Part shown: in pieces, positions 17,856 to 27,019 of the stretch
Layout of the letters: every line of letters starts with the position of its first letter
Position numbering within the stretch: the first letter of the stretch is position 1
DNA from: Demequina sp.
GTDB lineage: Bacteria > Actinomycetota > Actinomycetes > Actinomycetales > Demequinaceae
Assembly: GCA_024707205.1 (NCBI GenBank)
Contig: JANQAD010000001.1
Location: 868,001-932,000 of the forward strand
Direction: 5' to 3'
Length of the DNA stretch: 64,000 nt
Notes under the pieces: generated by a model
Database searches by the model: none
What the model saw: the letters and a program-made list of their open reading frames with translations, nothing else
Told to the model about the DNA's origin: nothing
Program-made: the position numbers and the translations under genes

Positions 17856-18641
17856 ATGGAGCTGCTCGCCTGGGTGCTGGTCGGCTTCTTCGCGGCGGCC
17901 GCCGTGATCCTGTTCTCCCTGTGGCGGCGCAGCGAGGGCGACGCCCGCGCGCTCGAGGACGCACTCACCCGCGACACCCGCGCGGAGGCCGAACTCGCCG
18001 CCGCGGCGGAGCGCGCCCGCATTGCGCGCGAGATGCACGACGTCGTGGCCCACACGCTCTCCGTGGTCGTGGCTCAAGCCGACGGCGGCCGCTTCGCCGC
18101 CAAGTCCGATCCCGAGGCCGCGCAGCGCACCCTCGACACCATCGCCGAGGTGAGCCGCTCCGCGCTCACGGAGATGCGCGCGCTCCTTGGAGTGCTGCGG
18201 GACAGCGACGGCGAAGTGGCGATGGGCCCCCAGCCGTCGCTCGACGACATACCCGTGCTCGTCGCGGGGATGCGCGAGGGCGGCCTCAACGTCTCCTTCG
18301 TCACCACGGGTACCCCGCGCCCGTTGCCCATCGGCGCTGGTCTCACGCTGTATCGGGTGGCGCAGGAGGCGCTCACCAACGTCCTCAAGCATGCCGGTCC
18401 GGGCCCGACGGCATACGTCCAGCTGACCTGGGACGTCACCGAGGTGTCGCTCACCGTGAGCGACGACGGCCGCGGTGCCGCGGCCCGCGGAGACGGCTCC
18501 GGCACGGGAATCACGGGCATGCACGAGCGGGTCACGCTCTTTGGTGGCACGCTCTCGGCCGGCCCCCGAGCGGGCGGCGGATTCCTGGTGCGGGCCCGCC
18601 TGCCGCTCGGCACGCCCGACGCTGTGGTTAGGCCTGCATAG
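17856..18641 (+). CDS. Sensor histidine kinase without sensor domain (NarL-type partner)
   Basis: 261 residues. One N-terminal membrane helix (about 5-23) is followed directly by the HisKA_3 helix with phosphoacceptor His61 in AREMHDVVAHTL. The ATPase domain has RVAQEALTNVLKHAG (N-box), VSDDGRG (G1) and GTGITGMHERV (G2). Family members usually have four to six membrane helices, so this one has lost its sensing part or relies on a partner. The start is leaderless (TAGGCT, 7 nt). Its natural partner is the regulator at 19241, now separated by an opposite-strand toxin-antitoxin pair. Confidence 0.9.
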   Translation: MELLAWVLVGFFAAAAVILFSLWRRSEGDARALEDALTRDTRAEAELAAAAERARIAREMHDVVAHTLSVVVAQADGGRFAAKSDPEAAQRTLDTIAEVSRSALTEMRALLGVLRDSDGEVAMGPQPSLDDIPVLVAGMREGGLNVSFVTTGTPRPLPIGAGLTLYRVAQEALTNVLKHAGPGPTAYVQLTWDVTEVSLTVSDDGRGAAARGDGSGTGITGMHERVTLFGGTLSAGPRAGGGFLVRARLPLGTPDAVVRPA

Positions 18642-18645
18642 CGGT

Positions 18646-18921
18646 TCAGTCTTCGTAGTGGTAGCGGCAGGCGGCGATCCGAATTTCGTCATCGACGACC
18701 TTGTACACGAGCCGGTGCTCGTCGCTGATGCGCCGCGACCAGTAGCCGTGAAACCCGTGCTTCAGCGCCTCAGGCTTGCCGATGCCGACGTTGGGTTGGG
18801 CCTCGGCCGCCCCGCGCGCGATGTCCCGAATGAGGAGGTTGATGCGCTTGAGCATGCGCCGGTCGGCGGCCTGCCAGCGGACGTAGTCCTCCCAAGCGGA
18901 CTCGTCCCACACCAGCCTCAC
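18646..18921 (-). CDS. yoeB: Txe/YoeB-family toxin
   Basis: 91 residues. YoeB is a ribosome-dependent mRNA endonuclease. The start LVWDESAWEDYVRWQAADRR and the ending GYWSRRISDEHRLVYKVVDD, RIAACRYHYED contain the catalytic Glu, Arg, His and C-terminal Tyr features of the family. The GTG overlaps the antitoxin stop. It ends 4 bp after the stop of the convergent kinase gene. Confidence 0.92.
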   Translation of the reverse strand: MRLVWDESAWEDYVRWQAADRRMLKRINLLIRDIARGAAEAQPNVGIGKPEALKHGFHGYWSRRISDEHRLVYKVVDDEIRIAACRYHYED

Positions 18922-19169
18922 TCGACGAGCTCGCGCACCTGACCCGCGCCGGACTCAAGGCGCTCTATCGAGGCGAGCAGGCGTCGGGCATTCGCCGGGT
19001 TCTGAAGCAGGTACGCCGTCTCCTTGAGCGACTCGTAGTCCTCCAGCGACACGATCACCACGGGCTCATGCCCTGCACGGGTCACGATCACCTCTTCGCG
19101 ATCCGCGATCACGGACTCAAGCACGCTGGCGTAGTTCTGTCGCGAGTGCGAGTACGAGACGGTCTTCAC
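18918..19169 (-). CDS. yefM: YefM-family antitoxin
   Basis: 83 residues. The N terminus TVSYSHSRQNYASVLESV and the phrase VIVTRAGHEPVVIVSLEDYE are typical of YefM; the tail ETAYLLQNPANARRLLASI binds the toxin. GTG at 19169 is preferred because AAGGAG lies 8 nt before it; a GTG two codons upstream leaves only a 2-nt gap. Codes on the strand opposite to the flanking two-component genes. Confidence 0.9.
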   Translation of the reverse strand: MKTVSYSHSRQNYASVLESVIADREEVIVTRAGHEPVVIVSLEDYESLKETAYLLQNPANARRLLASIERLESGAGQVRELVE

Positions 19170-19184
19170 GGTCACTCCTTCCTT

Positions 19185-19200
19185 GTACAGAAAACTGTAC
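19185..19200. promoter_or_regulatory. Operator-like palindrome upstream of yefM
   Basis: GTACAG-AAAA-CTGTAC is a perfect inverted repeat just upstream of the yefM ribosome site. In E. coli, YefM-YoeB binds sites with a TGTACA core, and this sequence shares that TGTAC core, as does the Phd/PIN operator 2 kb away. Confidence 0.6.
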
Positions 19201-19240
19201 GCCCCGTGATCCACTGCCGTCTAGGGGCATACTTCAGGCC

Positions 19241-19891
19241 ATGACCATCCGAGTGGCGCTCGTCGACGACCAGCAGCTCATCCGCGCGGGCTTCCGCATG
19301 GTCGTCGGCTCGCAGGACGACATGGAAGTCGTGGCCGAGGCCGGCGACGGCGAGGAGGCGCTGCGCGTGGTGCCCGACGCCGCGGCCGACGTGGTCCTGA
19401 TGGACGTCCGGATGCCGGGAACAGATGGGATCGCGGCGTGCGCTTCCCTCACCGAGGCGACATCGGCGAAGGTCATCATCCTCACCACCTTCGACCTCGA
19501 CGAGTACGTGGTCGCGGCCATCAAGGCTGGTGCGAGCGGGTTCCTGCTCAAGGACGCGCCTCCCGAGGACCTGCTGCACGCCATCCGCTCGGTCCACGCT
19601 GGCGACGCCGTCATCGCGCCCTCCTCAACCCGCCGCCTGCTGGAGCGGCTCGCGAACCTGCCGGAGCCGTCGGGCACTCATCGCTTTGACGAGCTGACCG
19701 ATCGCGAGCGCGAGGTGCTGCTGCTCATGGCCAAGGGGAAGTCCAACCAGGAGATCTGCGCGGAGCTGTATCTCGCGGAGCCGACCGTGAAGACGCACGT
19801 GGGCCGGGTCCTTTCGAAGCTGGGTGCGCGAGACCGCGTGCAGGCCGTGGTCATGGCGCACGAGGCCGGTTTGGTGCGCCCACACGCCTGA
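19241..19891 (+). CDS. NarL/LuxR-family response regulator
   Basis: 216 residues. The receiver domain (1-120) has the acidic pair D9-D10, phosphoacceptor Asp55 in LMDVRMPG and the conserved Lys in GFLLKDAPPEDL. The LuxR helix-turn-helix (about 150-210) reads LTDREREVLLLMAKGKSNQE then AEPTVKTHVGRVLSKLGARD. It should be phosphorylated by the kinase at 17856. It has its own leaderless promoter (TACT-rich hexamer 5-7 nt upstream), so the inserted pair need not silence it. Confidence 0.93.
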   Translation: MTIRVALVDDQQLIRAGFRMVVGSQDDMEVVAEAGDGEEALRVVPDAAADVVLMDVRMPGTDGIAACASLTEATSAKVIILTTFDLDEYVVAAIKAGASGFLLKDAPPEDLLHAIRSVHAGDAVIAPSSTRRLLERLANLPEPSGTHRFDELTDREREVLLLMAKGKSNQEICAELYLAEPTVKTHVGRVLSKLGARDRVQAVVMAHEAGLVRPHA

Positions 19892-19902
19892 CCCCACCCC
19901 CT

Positions 19903-20071
19903 ATGTGTGCGTCAGGACCACTTTCGCGCGCGCCAACGCTCGCTTGTGTGTCTCAGCGTTGCTTCACGCGCTGTGCGGTCACGCTTCAGCCCAGCGATGC
20001 CCCGCGGCCACATGACTGTGACACACACACAGGGACGATGCCGCCTCCAAAAGTGGTGCTGACGCACACAT
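19903..20071. repeat. Inverted-repeat element with 22-bp arms
   Basis: Arms at 19903-19924 and 20050-20071 are inverted copies with one mismatch; both contain TGTGTGCGTCAG or its complement. The 125-bp interior carries no gene but has a second inner pairing of TGTGTGT-type sequence. It fills most of the 228-bp spacer before the serpin. It looks like a MITE-like or REP-like element, or a very large regulatory hairpin; no target-site duplication is obvious. Confidence 0.65.
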
Positions 20072-20119
20072 TTCGGGTGAGGGGGCCAACGGTCGAGCCG
20101 CCGGAAGCGTCCTATAGAT

Positions 20120-21370
20120 ATGGGCCGACGCGCGCTGGGAACTGTTGCGGCGACGCTCGCCGCCAGTGTGGTGTTGGCTGGGTGCGTGAGCGAAACCACC
20201 TACGAGCGCGCGCCCGTCGCGGGAGTCAAGACCGAATCCCTCGCGAGAGCGCTCAATGACGCCGGGTTTGAGGTTTTCAAGGCTGGCGGAGACGAGCCGA
20301 ATCTGGCCGTCTCACCCGTGTCGATAGGCGTGGCGTTCGGGATGGTCAAGGCGGGAGCATCGGCGCCCGTCGATGCCGCACTTGATCAGCTGTTTCACTA
20401 TCCGGCCACCGGCACTCAGCTGCTTGAGCAGTTCAACGCGCTCGACCTTGAAACGTCCTCCGAAGCCGGAGACGGGGCAAAGAACGCCGACGGTGACACG
20501 GTGGACCTGCCCATCGTGACGATTGGGAACCGCGCGTTCATCGACAAAGGCTTTGACGTGCGGGAGGACTACCTGGCAAACCTTCACACCTACTTTGGGG
20601 CCGACGCCGTTTCGGCACCGCTCAGCACGGACGCCGCTGGCTCGCGAAAGTTGGTGGACGGCTGGGTCAAGAAGCAGACGCACGGCTTGGTGCCGAAGAT
20701 CATGCCCGAGGACCAACCGACGCCAGAGTCCAGGCTGGTTCTTGTCAACGCGACGTACATGAAGGCGCAGTGGTTCACGCCGTTCGATGCGAACCTCACG
20801 AACGAGGGCGACTTCCACATGGCCGACGGGACCACGGCCAGCGCCACGTTCATGTGGGGCGCGCTTGACGTGCCGTTCGTGAACGGCGACGACTTCGTGG
20901 CCGCCTCTCTGCCATATGTTGGAGACCTCGAGATGGTCGTCGTGGTCCCCACAGATGGCGCGTTCGATGCGGTCGAGTCGCGGCTCTCGCAGGACTTCCT
21001 GGACCAGTTCGACGCGAGCAAGGCAGACGGGAACGTCGACGTGCAACTGCCTAAGTTCGATGTCGAGTCGAAGCTGGATCTACGGGATGCGATTGAGAAC
21101 GGCTTGGAGGTCAACGGACTTTTCGGTGTCGAGGGCCTCGACGGGATCGCGCCGCGCCTGGCAGTGGACTCCGCGGTGCACGCTACCCACGTCATCGTTG
21201 ACGAGGACGGCACGGAGGCTGGTGCCGCCACCGCTATCGGTCTCACCCTCACGAGCGCACCGATCGTCAACGCCGAACTCCACGCGGACAAGCCGTTCTT
21301 CTACGTGATTCGGAACCCAGAGACGGGCGCGGTGCTGTTCGTTGGCCGCTTCACCGACCCCAACGCCTAG
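20120..21370 (+). CDS. Serpin (serine protease inhibitor) lipoprotein
   Basis: 416 residues. A signal peptide with lipobox VLAGC (Cys22) predicts an outer-face lipoprotein. The serpin fold is clear: NLAVSPVSIGVAFGMVKAGA near the start, LVNATYMKAQWFTPFD in the middle, and VDEDGTEAGAATAIG, the small-residue hinge of inhibitory serpins, near the end. The closing segment ADKPFFYVIRNPETGAVLFV and GRFTDP is canonical. The exposed P1 residue cannot be fixed; a Thr or Leu is likely. It may protect surface proteins or secreted enzymes from proteases. Confidence 0.92.
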   Translation: MGRRALGTVAATLAASVVLAGCVSETTYERAPVAGVKTESLARALNDAGFEVFKAGGDEPNLAVSPVSIGVAFGMVKAGASAPVDAALDQLFHYPATGTQLLEQFNALDLETSSEAGDGAKNADGDTVDLPIVTIGNRAFIDKGFDVREDYLANLHTYFGADAVSAPLSTDAAGSRKLVDGWVKKQTHGLVPKIMPEDQPTPESRLVLVNATYMKAQWFTPFDANLTNEGDFHMADGTTASATFMWGALDVPFVNGDDFVAASLPYVGDLEMVVVVPTDGAFDAVESRLSQDFLDQFDASKADGNVDVQLPKFDVESKLDLRDAIENGLEVNGLFGVEGLDGIAPRLAVDSAVHATHVIVDEDGTEAGAATAIGLTLTSAPIVNAELHADKPFFYVIRNPETGAVLFVGRFTDPNA

Positions 21371-21374
21371 AGAG

Positions 21375-21731
21375 TCAGCGCCGCCGCCAGAGCCACACCG
21401 CCGCGGCGGCGAATGCGCCGCTCACGGCGAGGCGAATGATGAAGTCGGCGGCCATCGTAGGCACGGGGTCGTTGCGCAGTGCGAAGAGCGCGAACGCGAG
21501 CCAGTCAAGCGCGATGAGGATCCCAAGGACGGCCACGATCACGCCCACGACCACGTTGCGCACGTGGCGCGGGCGCTCCGCCCCTGGCGCAACCGGCAGG
21601 TCAGGCGTGAGGTCGAAGGCAGTCACCGATCTTGCGTATCCGCACCGGGTGACGGTGCCATCGGGCTCCATGATGAGCACGTCACACCGCCCGTCAGGGG
21701 TCCAGACGTCGTGGTCCTCTGTGTGCCGCAT
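21375..21731 (-). CDS. Hypothetical membrane protein
   Basis: 118 residues. An N-terminal soluble part with two Cys (RCDVLIMEPDGTVTRCGYARS) suggests a small beta domain or metal site. Two hydrophobic helices follow (about 58-82 and 92-114), ending in WLWRRR. TACGAT lies 6 nt before the ATG, so the transcript is probably leaderless. Convergent with the serpin gene, 4 bp apart. Function unknown. Confidence 0.6.
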   Translation of the reverse strand: MRHTEDHDVWTPDGRCDVLIMEPDGTVTRCGYARSVTAFDLTPDLPVAPGAERPRHVRNVVVGVIVAVLGILIALDWLAFALFALRNDPVPTMAADFIIRLAVSGAFAAAAVWLWRRR

Positions 21732-21840
21732 TGCTGCATCGTAGGGGCGCGACACACGCCAGACGAGATACCCAGGTATGACGCAACTCCATCCCGCGGT
21801 CCGACGCGCGCGCACCCAAGCCGGCCGTAGCGTCGGGCAC

Positions 21841-22580
<740 letters not shown>

Positions 22581-22584
<4 letters not shown>

Positions 22585-24443
22585 GGCGGCTCGCGCAAGG
22601 GATTACGGGGGCCATCGCGCTCGCGTTGATGATGATTTCGCAGCCGTGGGACCTGGCGTCCTGTGCCCCCGAGAGCTGCACGATGGACAACAGTTACGAC
22701 CTCCTCTGGGTCATTTTCGGCACGGCGCTCGAGGTGGGTACGGTCGCCATCATCCTCACCGTGGTGCTCGTTGGTGTGCTCGGCATTCGCGACTCCGGTC
22801 GCGCCTCGGAGGCCGCGGTCTATTCGGCGCTCGGCCGCAGCCAAGGGTCGGCGGCGAGACTTGCCGCTCGGCGCGGACTCATTGATGGGGCTGTAGCGAC
22901 CGGTATCGCGTACGCGGGAGCGGGCGTGGTGAACGTCTACCTCGTCGCCAGGTCGGGGTATCAACTGTTCGAGCAGGACTCCGCTCTGTGGGTGGCCCGC
23001 TTGGTGATGGCCGTGGTCTTCACCGGCGCGCTCACAGCGGCTCACGTCCTCGACGCAGTTCGTCCGCGGCGCACCCCGGTGGAGCGACTGCACGAGGATG
23101 CCGCGCCACCGACGGCGCGCCGGGTACCACTCCGCTGGAGGACGCTCGCACTGGTCTCGATCATGGCCCTCGGCGCAGGGGTGCTCGCCGGGCTTGGGCT
23201 CGCTCACGATCCGGCAAATGGGGTGGCCGGGGTTCTCGCGCAGACGCTCGCGTTCGGTGCCCTGATCGGCATCGGACTTGCCGGGCTCGCGCTGTTCTTC
23301 CTGGTGGGGGTGCCATTGGCGCGCGCCGCCATACCCGCCGGCGTCCGGGGGGCGGCGAGCCTTTCGGGCGCGCTCAAGGCAACCAGGGCTGCGGAGGTTG
23401 TGCGCGCAAGGGCGACCACAGCGTCGGGCGCCTTCTCGAGGACCGTGCTCGCGATCGCGGGCCTCGCCCTGCTCGCGGGCGCGCTGTGCACGTCGGATCC
23501 CGCTCCCGCGCTGGCGCCCGCGTACATCGGAACGATGACGGTTCAGCCGGCATCCGCCGGCGAGGACGCGGCCGACGAATTGCGGGGCCAGCCGGGGGTT
23601 GGGGCGGTTGTGGTTGGCAACTCCTACGGAGACTGGCCCGCGGCCGTAGCGCTGGAGCCACGCGACGTGCGCGAGGTCGATCCAGCACTGTATGAGCTGC
23701 TCACCGCGCACCCCGACGCTGTCGTCGCCGGAGGCGGTTTTGACCCCGGCACCTTCACCGAGTACTCGTCACAGGGGATCTCCATCAGCGGCGTGGTGCC
23801 CATCTCGACGTGCTGCATGAGTTTCACGTTGCCGGCGAACGTGAGCGGCGAGCCGCCCGCGGCCGGGCTGCTGATCTATGCGGCGCCAGGGACCGACCCG
23901 GCCGCTCTGGCGGCCACCGTCAACGGGTACACGTTCACGAGCACGCTCGTCACCGGCTATGGCGGCTCGTTCGCCTATAGCGCCGACGCTTTCACCGACG
24001 GGTGGGGAGCGCTGTTCATGATCGCGCTGGTGCTGTTGGTGTGCGCCGGGCCCGTAGTTGCTCTCGCCTGGGGCGTGGCTGTGCGCAGGCGCCGTGACGA
24101 CGCGACGCTCGCCGCGCTTGGGGCGTCTCACCGAACGCTGACGGCGGCCGGCGTTCTTGAGACCACGGTGATTGCGGCGGTGGCCGTGGCCGCCGGACTC
24201 CTTGGCGGAGCGGCGCTGCAGACGGTGATTGGCGTGGCATCGCGGGCGAGGGACTCGCTCAGCGGGCTCATCACCGACAGCTACCTGATTGTCCTGCTGA
24301 ACTCGGTGGCGTGGGCGCCGATGCTGTGGATCTTTGGTGGCTCAGTGATCGTGTTCGCCGTGGTCGCGTGGATCGCGCGGCTGTTTGGCGCCGGGCGTCT
24401 GCCGGCCGAACAACTGCGCGCTGTTGAGGCGGGGAGGCCCTGA
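22581..24443 (+). CDS. FtsX-like ABC permease 1
   Basis: 620 residues. Membrane segments near the start and around 95-175, 215-265 and 290-310, then a long extracellular part, then a C-terminal FtsX block starting at FMIALVLLVCAGPVVALAWG with ALGASHRTLTAAGVLETTVI. Long outside domains of this type occur in MacB-like exporters. Overlaps both neighbours and shares the ATPase. Substrate unknown; antimicrobial peptide or macrolide export is a family-level guess. Confidence 0.85.
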
Positions 24444-26458
24444 TGATCTGGTCGTTGGCGAGGGAGCAGCTGCGGTCCCAGTGGAGGTATGCGATGGCGG
24501 CCGGCGTGGTGATCGCCGTGACTGTTGGCGTCACTGCCTACGGACTCATCATGGGTGCCACACTGATGCACAGTCAGGCGGAAGCAGACCACCTCATGGG
24601 CTGGGACCGGGACTCGGCGGCGGACGCCTCAACAGCGGCCGGCTATGACTTCACTGGCCTTGCCTCGAACATCGATGAGGCGAACGCAACCGGCCACGAG
24701 GTGGTCGCGGTCGCCAATGCCTTCCCATTGCTGCCCGATAACAACGACTCGTACGTGTGGAACGACCTCGTGGCGCTCTATGGCGACGTGGATTGGTCGC
24801 CGATTCTCGTCGCCGGGTCCGCGCCCGGTCCCGGGGAGATCGCAGTAAACGCGCAATGGGCAAGCACAGCCCGAGCCGAGATCGGCGACACCGTGGTGCT
24901 GCAGACCTGGTCCACCGAGGCCGATGGCGTCGTGGCGCCCTTCACATTCGAACTGATGGTGAGCGGGATCACCCGCTCGCCGTTCGGCGCGGCTGGCGTG
25001 TCGGTGTACTTGCCAGGAGGATTCGTCTCGTGGGACGACATCCCCACTCTCAACCAGGCATCGACGGCGTCCGCCGACCCGACAATCGGCGTTCCGACGA
25101 TCAACGGGGTGCCCACGAACGTGAGCGTCTCCGTCTACGGCAACGGCAACTGGCCGTGGACCGAAGACCTCGCCGCGAGCGCGTATCCGAACGGCGGCGC
25201 GAGCTCAAACCCGGCGGCCGCGATTCTTGCGATCGCCGGCATCGGCGTTGGGGCACTGCTCATCGGCCTGTTCGCGATGGCGTTTGCTCTGGGTCGCGCA
25301 CAAGCCCAGGCGCGCACAAAGTGGGTGGGCACGGTGCGAGCGATGGGCGCCACCAAGCGGCAAGTGGCCTGGGCGACGATGCTCGAGTCCGCGAGCGTTG
25401 GGGTGGCGGCCGGGTTGGTCGGATTCGTTCTCGGCGCCCTCGGCGCTACCGCACACCTCGCGATCATCGCGTCGCGCATCGTGAAGCCGATGGTCCTGCC
25501 GATACCTGGTGGCTACGCGGCCATCGCCGTCGGCTCTGTCGCGCTCGCCGTTGTCCTCTCAACGGTGGTCGGCGCCGTGCCGGCATTCTGGTCTGCGCGA
25601 GTGAGCCCCACGGCCGCCCTCAAGCCCGTCAACGACGTCGCGGAGGCGACGGTCTCGAGAAGCGTGCGGGTGTGGCCCCTCGCGGTGACATGGCTCGTGG
25701 CGCTCGGAATCGTCGCGGCGGGACTTGCCGCTGACATGTACTCCCTCGTCGCCATCGCAGTGCTTTTCGCCGGCGTCGTGCTGCTCGTGACGACGATCAT
25801 GTTGGCCAATGAGGCGCTGCGTCACTCCCTGCCGTGGCGCGCCAAGCGCATGAGCCAATCACAGCGTCGGGCCGTGATGGTGGCTGGCGATGCGATCCTT
25901 GCGCGGCCGCGCCAGTCCACGGTGCCCGCATTCGTCGTTGCCCTCGCCACGGCGGTCTACTTCGCGCTCATCGGTCAGCTCGTGGCCTCGTGGTCGGCAT
26001 CCGAAGCCCAGTACGCAAGAGACGTGTACACCGAACCGATAGGCCCCAACCCCTACCTCACGACATGGCCCATTTGGGGCACCTTTGCCGTCGTCACCCT
26101 GATCTGCGTGGCGATCGCCGTCGCCACCGCGAGCGTGAGCGCTCGAGACGCGGCCACCCGGGAAGCTCTCGGCCTTACGAGGCAGGAGGGCAGACTTGCG
26201 GCGGCGCTCCAGTACCTCGTTGCGCAGGCTCACGGCCTGGCTCTGGGCTTGATGGGTGCGGTGATTGCGGGCACCATCTCGATCGCGATAGGCATGGACT
26301 ATTGGTTCGAGACCGTCGACGACTGGATCTGGCCCACGCTGCAATTGTTGGTAGTGATGGTCGCGATTGCCGCATTCTGCGCCTTCATCGGCGCGACGAT
26401 CGTCGGCGCCTTCGCGCCAAAGACCGCGCCGCTGTCCCGCGTGGAGGTCTCGGCCTAG
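24443..26458 (+). CDS. FtsX-like ABC permease 2
   Basis: 671 residues. One N-terminal helix, an extracellular domain (about 35-250), then FtsX blocks. The first includes RTKWVGTVRAMGATKRQVAW with LESASVGVAAGLVGFVLGAL; the second has ATREALGLTRQEGRLAAALQ near 590. It pairs with permease 1 to form a heterodimeric exporter. Its start overlaps the previous stop by 1 bp. Its TAG stop also forms part of the TAGACT -10 of the rhodanese gene. Confidence 0.87.
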   Translation: MIWSLAREQLRSQWRYAMAAGVVIAVTVGVTAYGLIMGATLMHSQAEADHLMGWDRDSAADASTAAGYDFTGLASNIDEANATGHEVVAVANAFPLLPDNNDSYVWNDLVALYGDVDWSPILVAGSAPGPGEIAVNAQWASTARAEIGDTVVLQTWSTEADGVVAPFTFELMVSGITRSPFGAAGVSVYLPGGFVSWDDIPTLNQASTASADPTIGVPTINGVPTNVSVSVYGNGNWPWTEDLAASAYPNGGASSNPAAAILAIAGIGVGALLIGLFAMAFALGRAQAQARTKWVGTVRAMGATKRQVAWATMLESASVGVAAGLVGFVLGALGATAHLAIIASRIVKPMVLPIPGGYAAIAVGSVALAVVLSTVVGAVPAFWSARVSPTAALKPVNDVAEATVSRSVRVWPLAVTWLVALGIVAAGLAADMYSLVAIAVLFAGVVLLVTTIMLANEALRHSLPWRAKRMSQSQRRAVMVAGDAILARPRQSTVPAFVVALATAVYFALIGQLVASWSASEAQYARDVYTEPIGPNPYLTTWPIWGTFAVVTLICVAIAVATASVSARDAATREALGLTRQEGRLAAALQYLVAQAHGLALGLMGAVIAGTISIAIGMDYWFETVDDWIWPTLQLLVVMVAIAAFCAFIGATIVGAFAPKTAPLSRVEVSA

Positions 26459-26461
26459 ACT
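26456..26461 (+). promoter_or_regulatory. -10 element of the rhodanese gene overlapping a stop codon
   Basis: TAGACT starts with the TAG stop of the upstream permease and lies exactly 6 nt before the rhodanese ATG, predicting a leaderless mRNA. Confidence 0.5.
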
Positions 26462-26467
26462 CGCTCC

Positions 26468-26854
26468 ATGAACGAGTACGCGGGTGACATCACCACAACC
26501 GACGCATGGCAGATGGTCAAGGACGGCGCAGTGCTGGTGGACGTGCGCACCGTCGGCGAGTGGGAGCAGATCGGCGTGCCAGACACCTCCCAACTTGGCG
26601 TGGAGACCCACTTCATCGAGTGGGTGCATGCCGGCGGCATCCCCAACCCCGCCTTCATCGAGCAGCTCAAGGCGACCGGCGTCGAGCCGGGCACCCCGAT
26701 CGTGTTCCTGTGCCGCTCCGGCCAGCGCAGCATCGGAGCTTCCATGGCCGCAACCGCCGCCGGCTACGGCCCCGCGTACAACATCCTCAGCGGCTTTGAG
26801 GGACCAGCCGACGGGTGGGTTGCGGCGGGTTTGCCTTCCACCTCGCTCCGGTAG
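26468..26854 (+). CDS. Rhodanese-like domain protein
   Basis: 128 residues, a single cytoplasmic rhodanese domain for sulphur transfer or persulphide handling. The active-site loop FLCRSGQRSIGAS contains the catalytic Cys near residue 80, and VLVDVRTVGEWEQIGVPD is the conserved strand before it. No signal peptide. It appears to have its own leaderless promoter. Confidence 0.9.
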   Translation: MNEYAGDITTTDAWQMVKDGAVLVDVRTVGEWEQIGVPDTSQLGVETHFIEWVHAGGIPNPAFIEQLKATGVEPGTPIVFLCRSGQRSIGASMAATAAGYGPAYNILSGFEGPADGWVAAGLPSTSLR

Positions 26855-26900
26855 GTCGTACGAAAGGTCTTGACGCGGAGCACAGCCATGCCGAGTAAAG

Positions 26901-26940
26901 GCTGAGGCTCTCCTGGCGGTGAGCGCAGGAGAGCCTCAGC
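26901..26940. terminator. Long perfect hairpin after the rhodanese gene
   Basis: A 15-bp perfect stem (26901-26915 with 26926-26940) and 10-nt loop, beginning with GCTGAGGCTCTCCTG. No T run follows. It lies between convergent genes and probably ends the rhodanese transcript. Confidence 0.5.
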
Positions 26941-26978
26941 GGTGAGCGGCACCTTGACGGAAATATGCCGCCCCGGAA

Positions 26979-27015
26979 CCCTGCCGGTGCGAAGGGGGGA
27001 ATCGCACCGGCAGGG
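26979..27015 (-). terminator. Hairpin after the GH3 gene
   Basis: A 13-bp perfect stem (CCCTGCCGGTGCG with its complement at 27003-27015) begins 5 nt past the GH3 stop on the minus strand. It is followed by TTCC rather than a T run. Probable terminator of the GH3 transcript. Confidence 0.6.
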
Positions 27016-27019
27016 AGCC

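Noticed and set aside
26901-27015. Two long hairpins as CRISPR-like or IS ends
   Set aside because: Different sequences, no repeat series, and each fits a terminator of a convergent gene.
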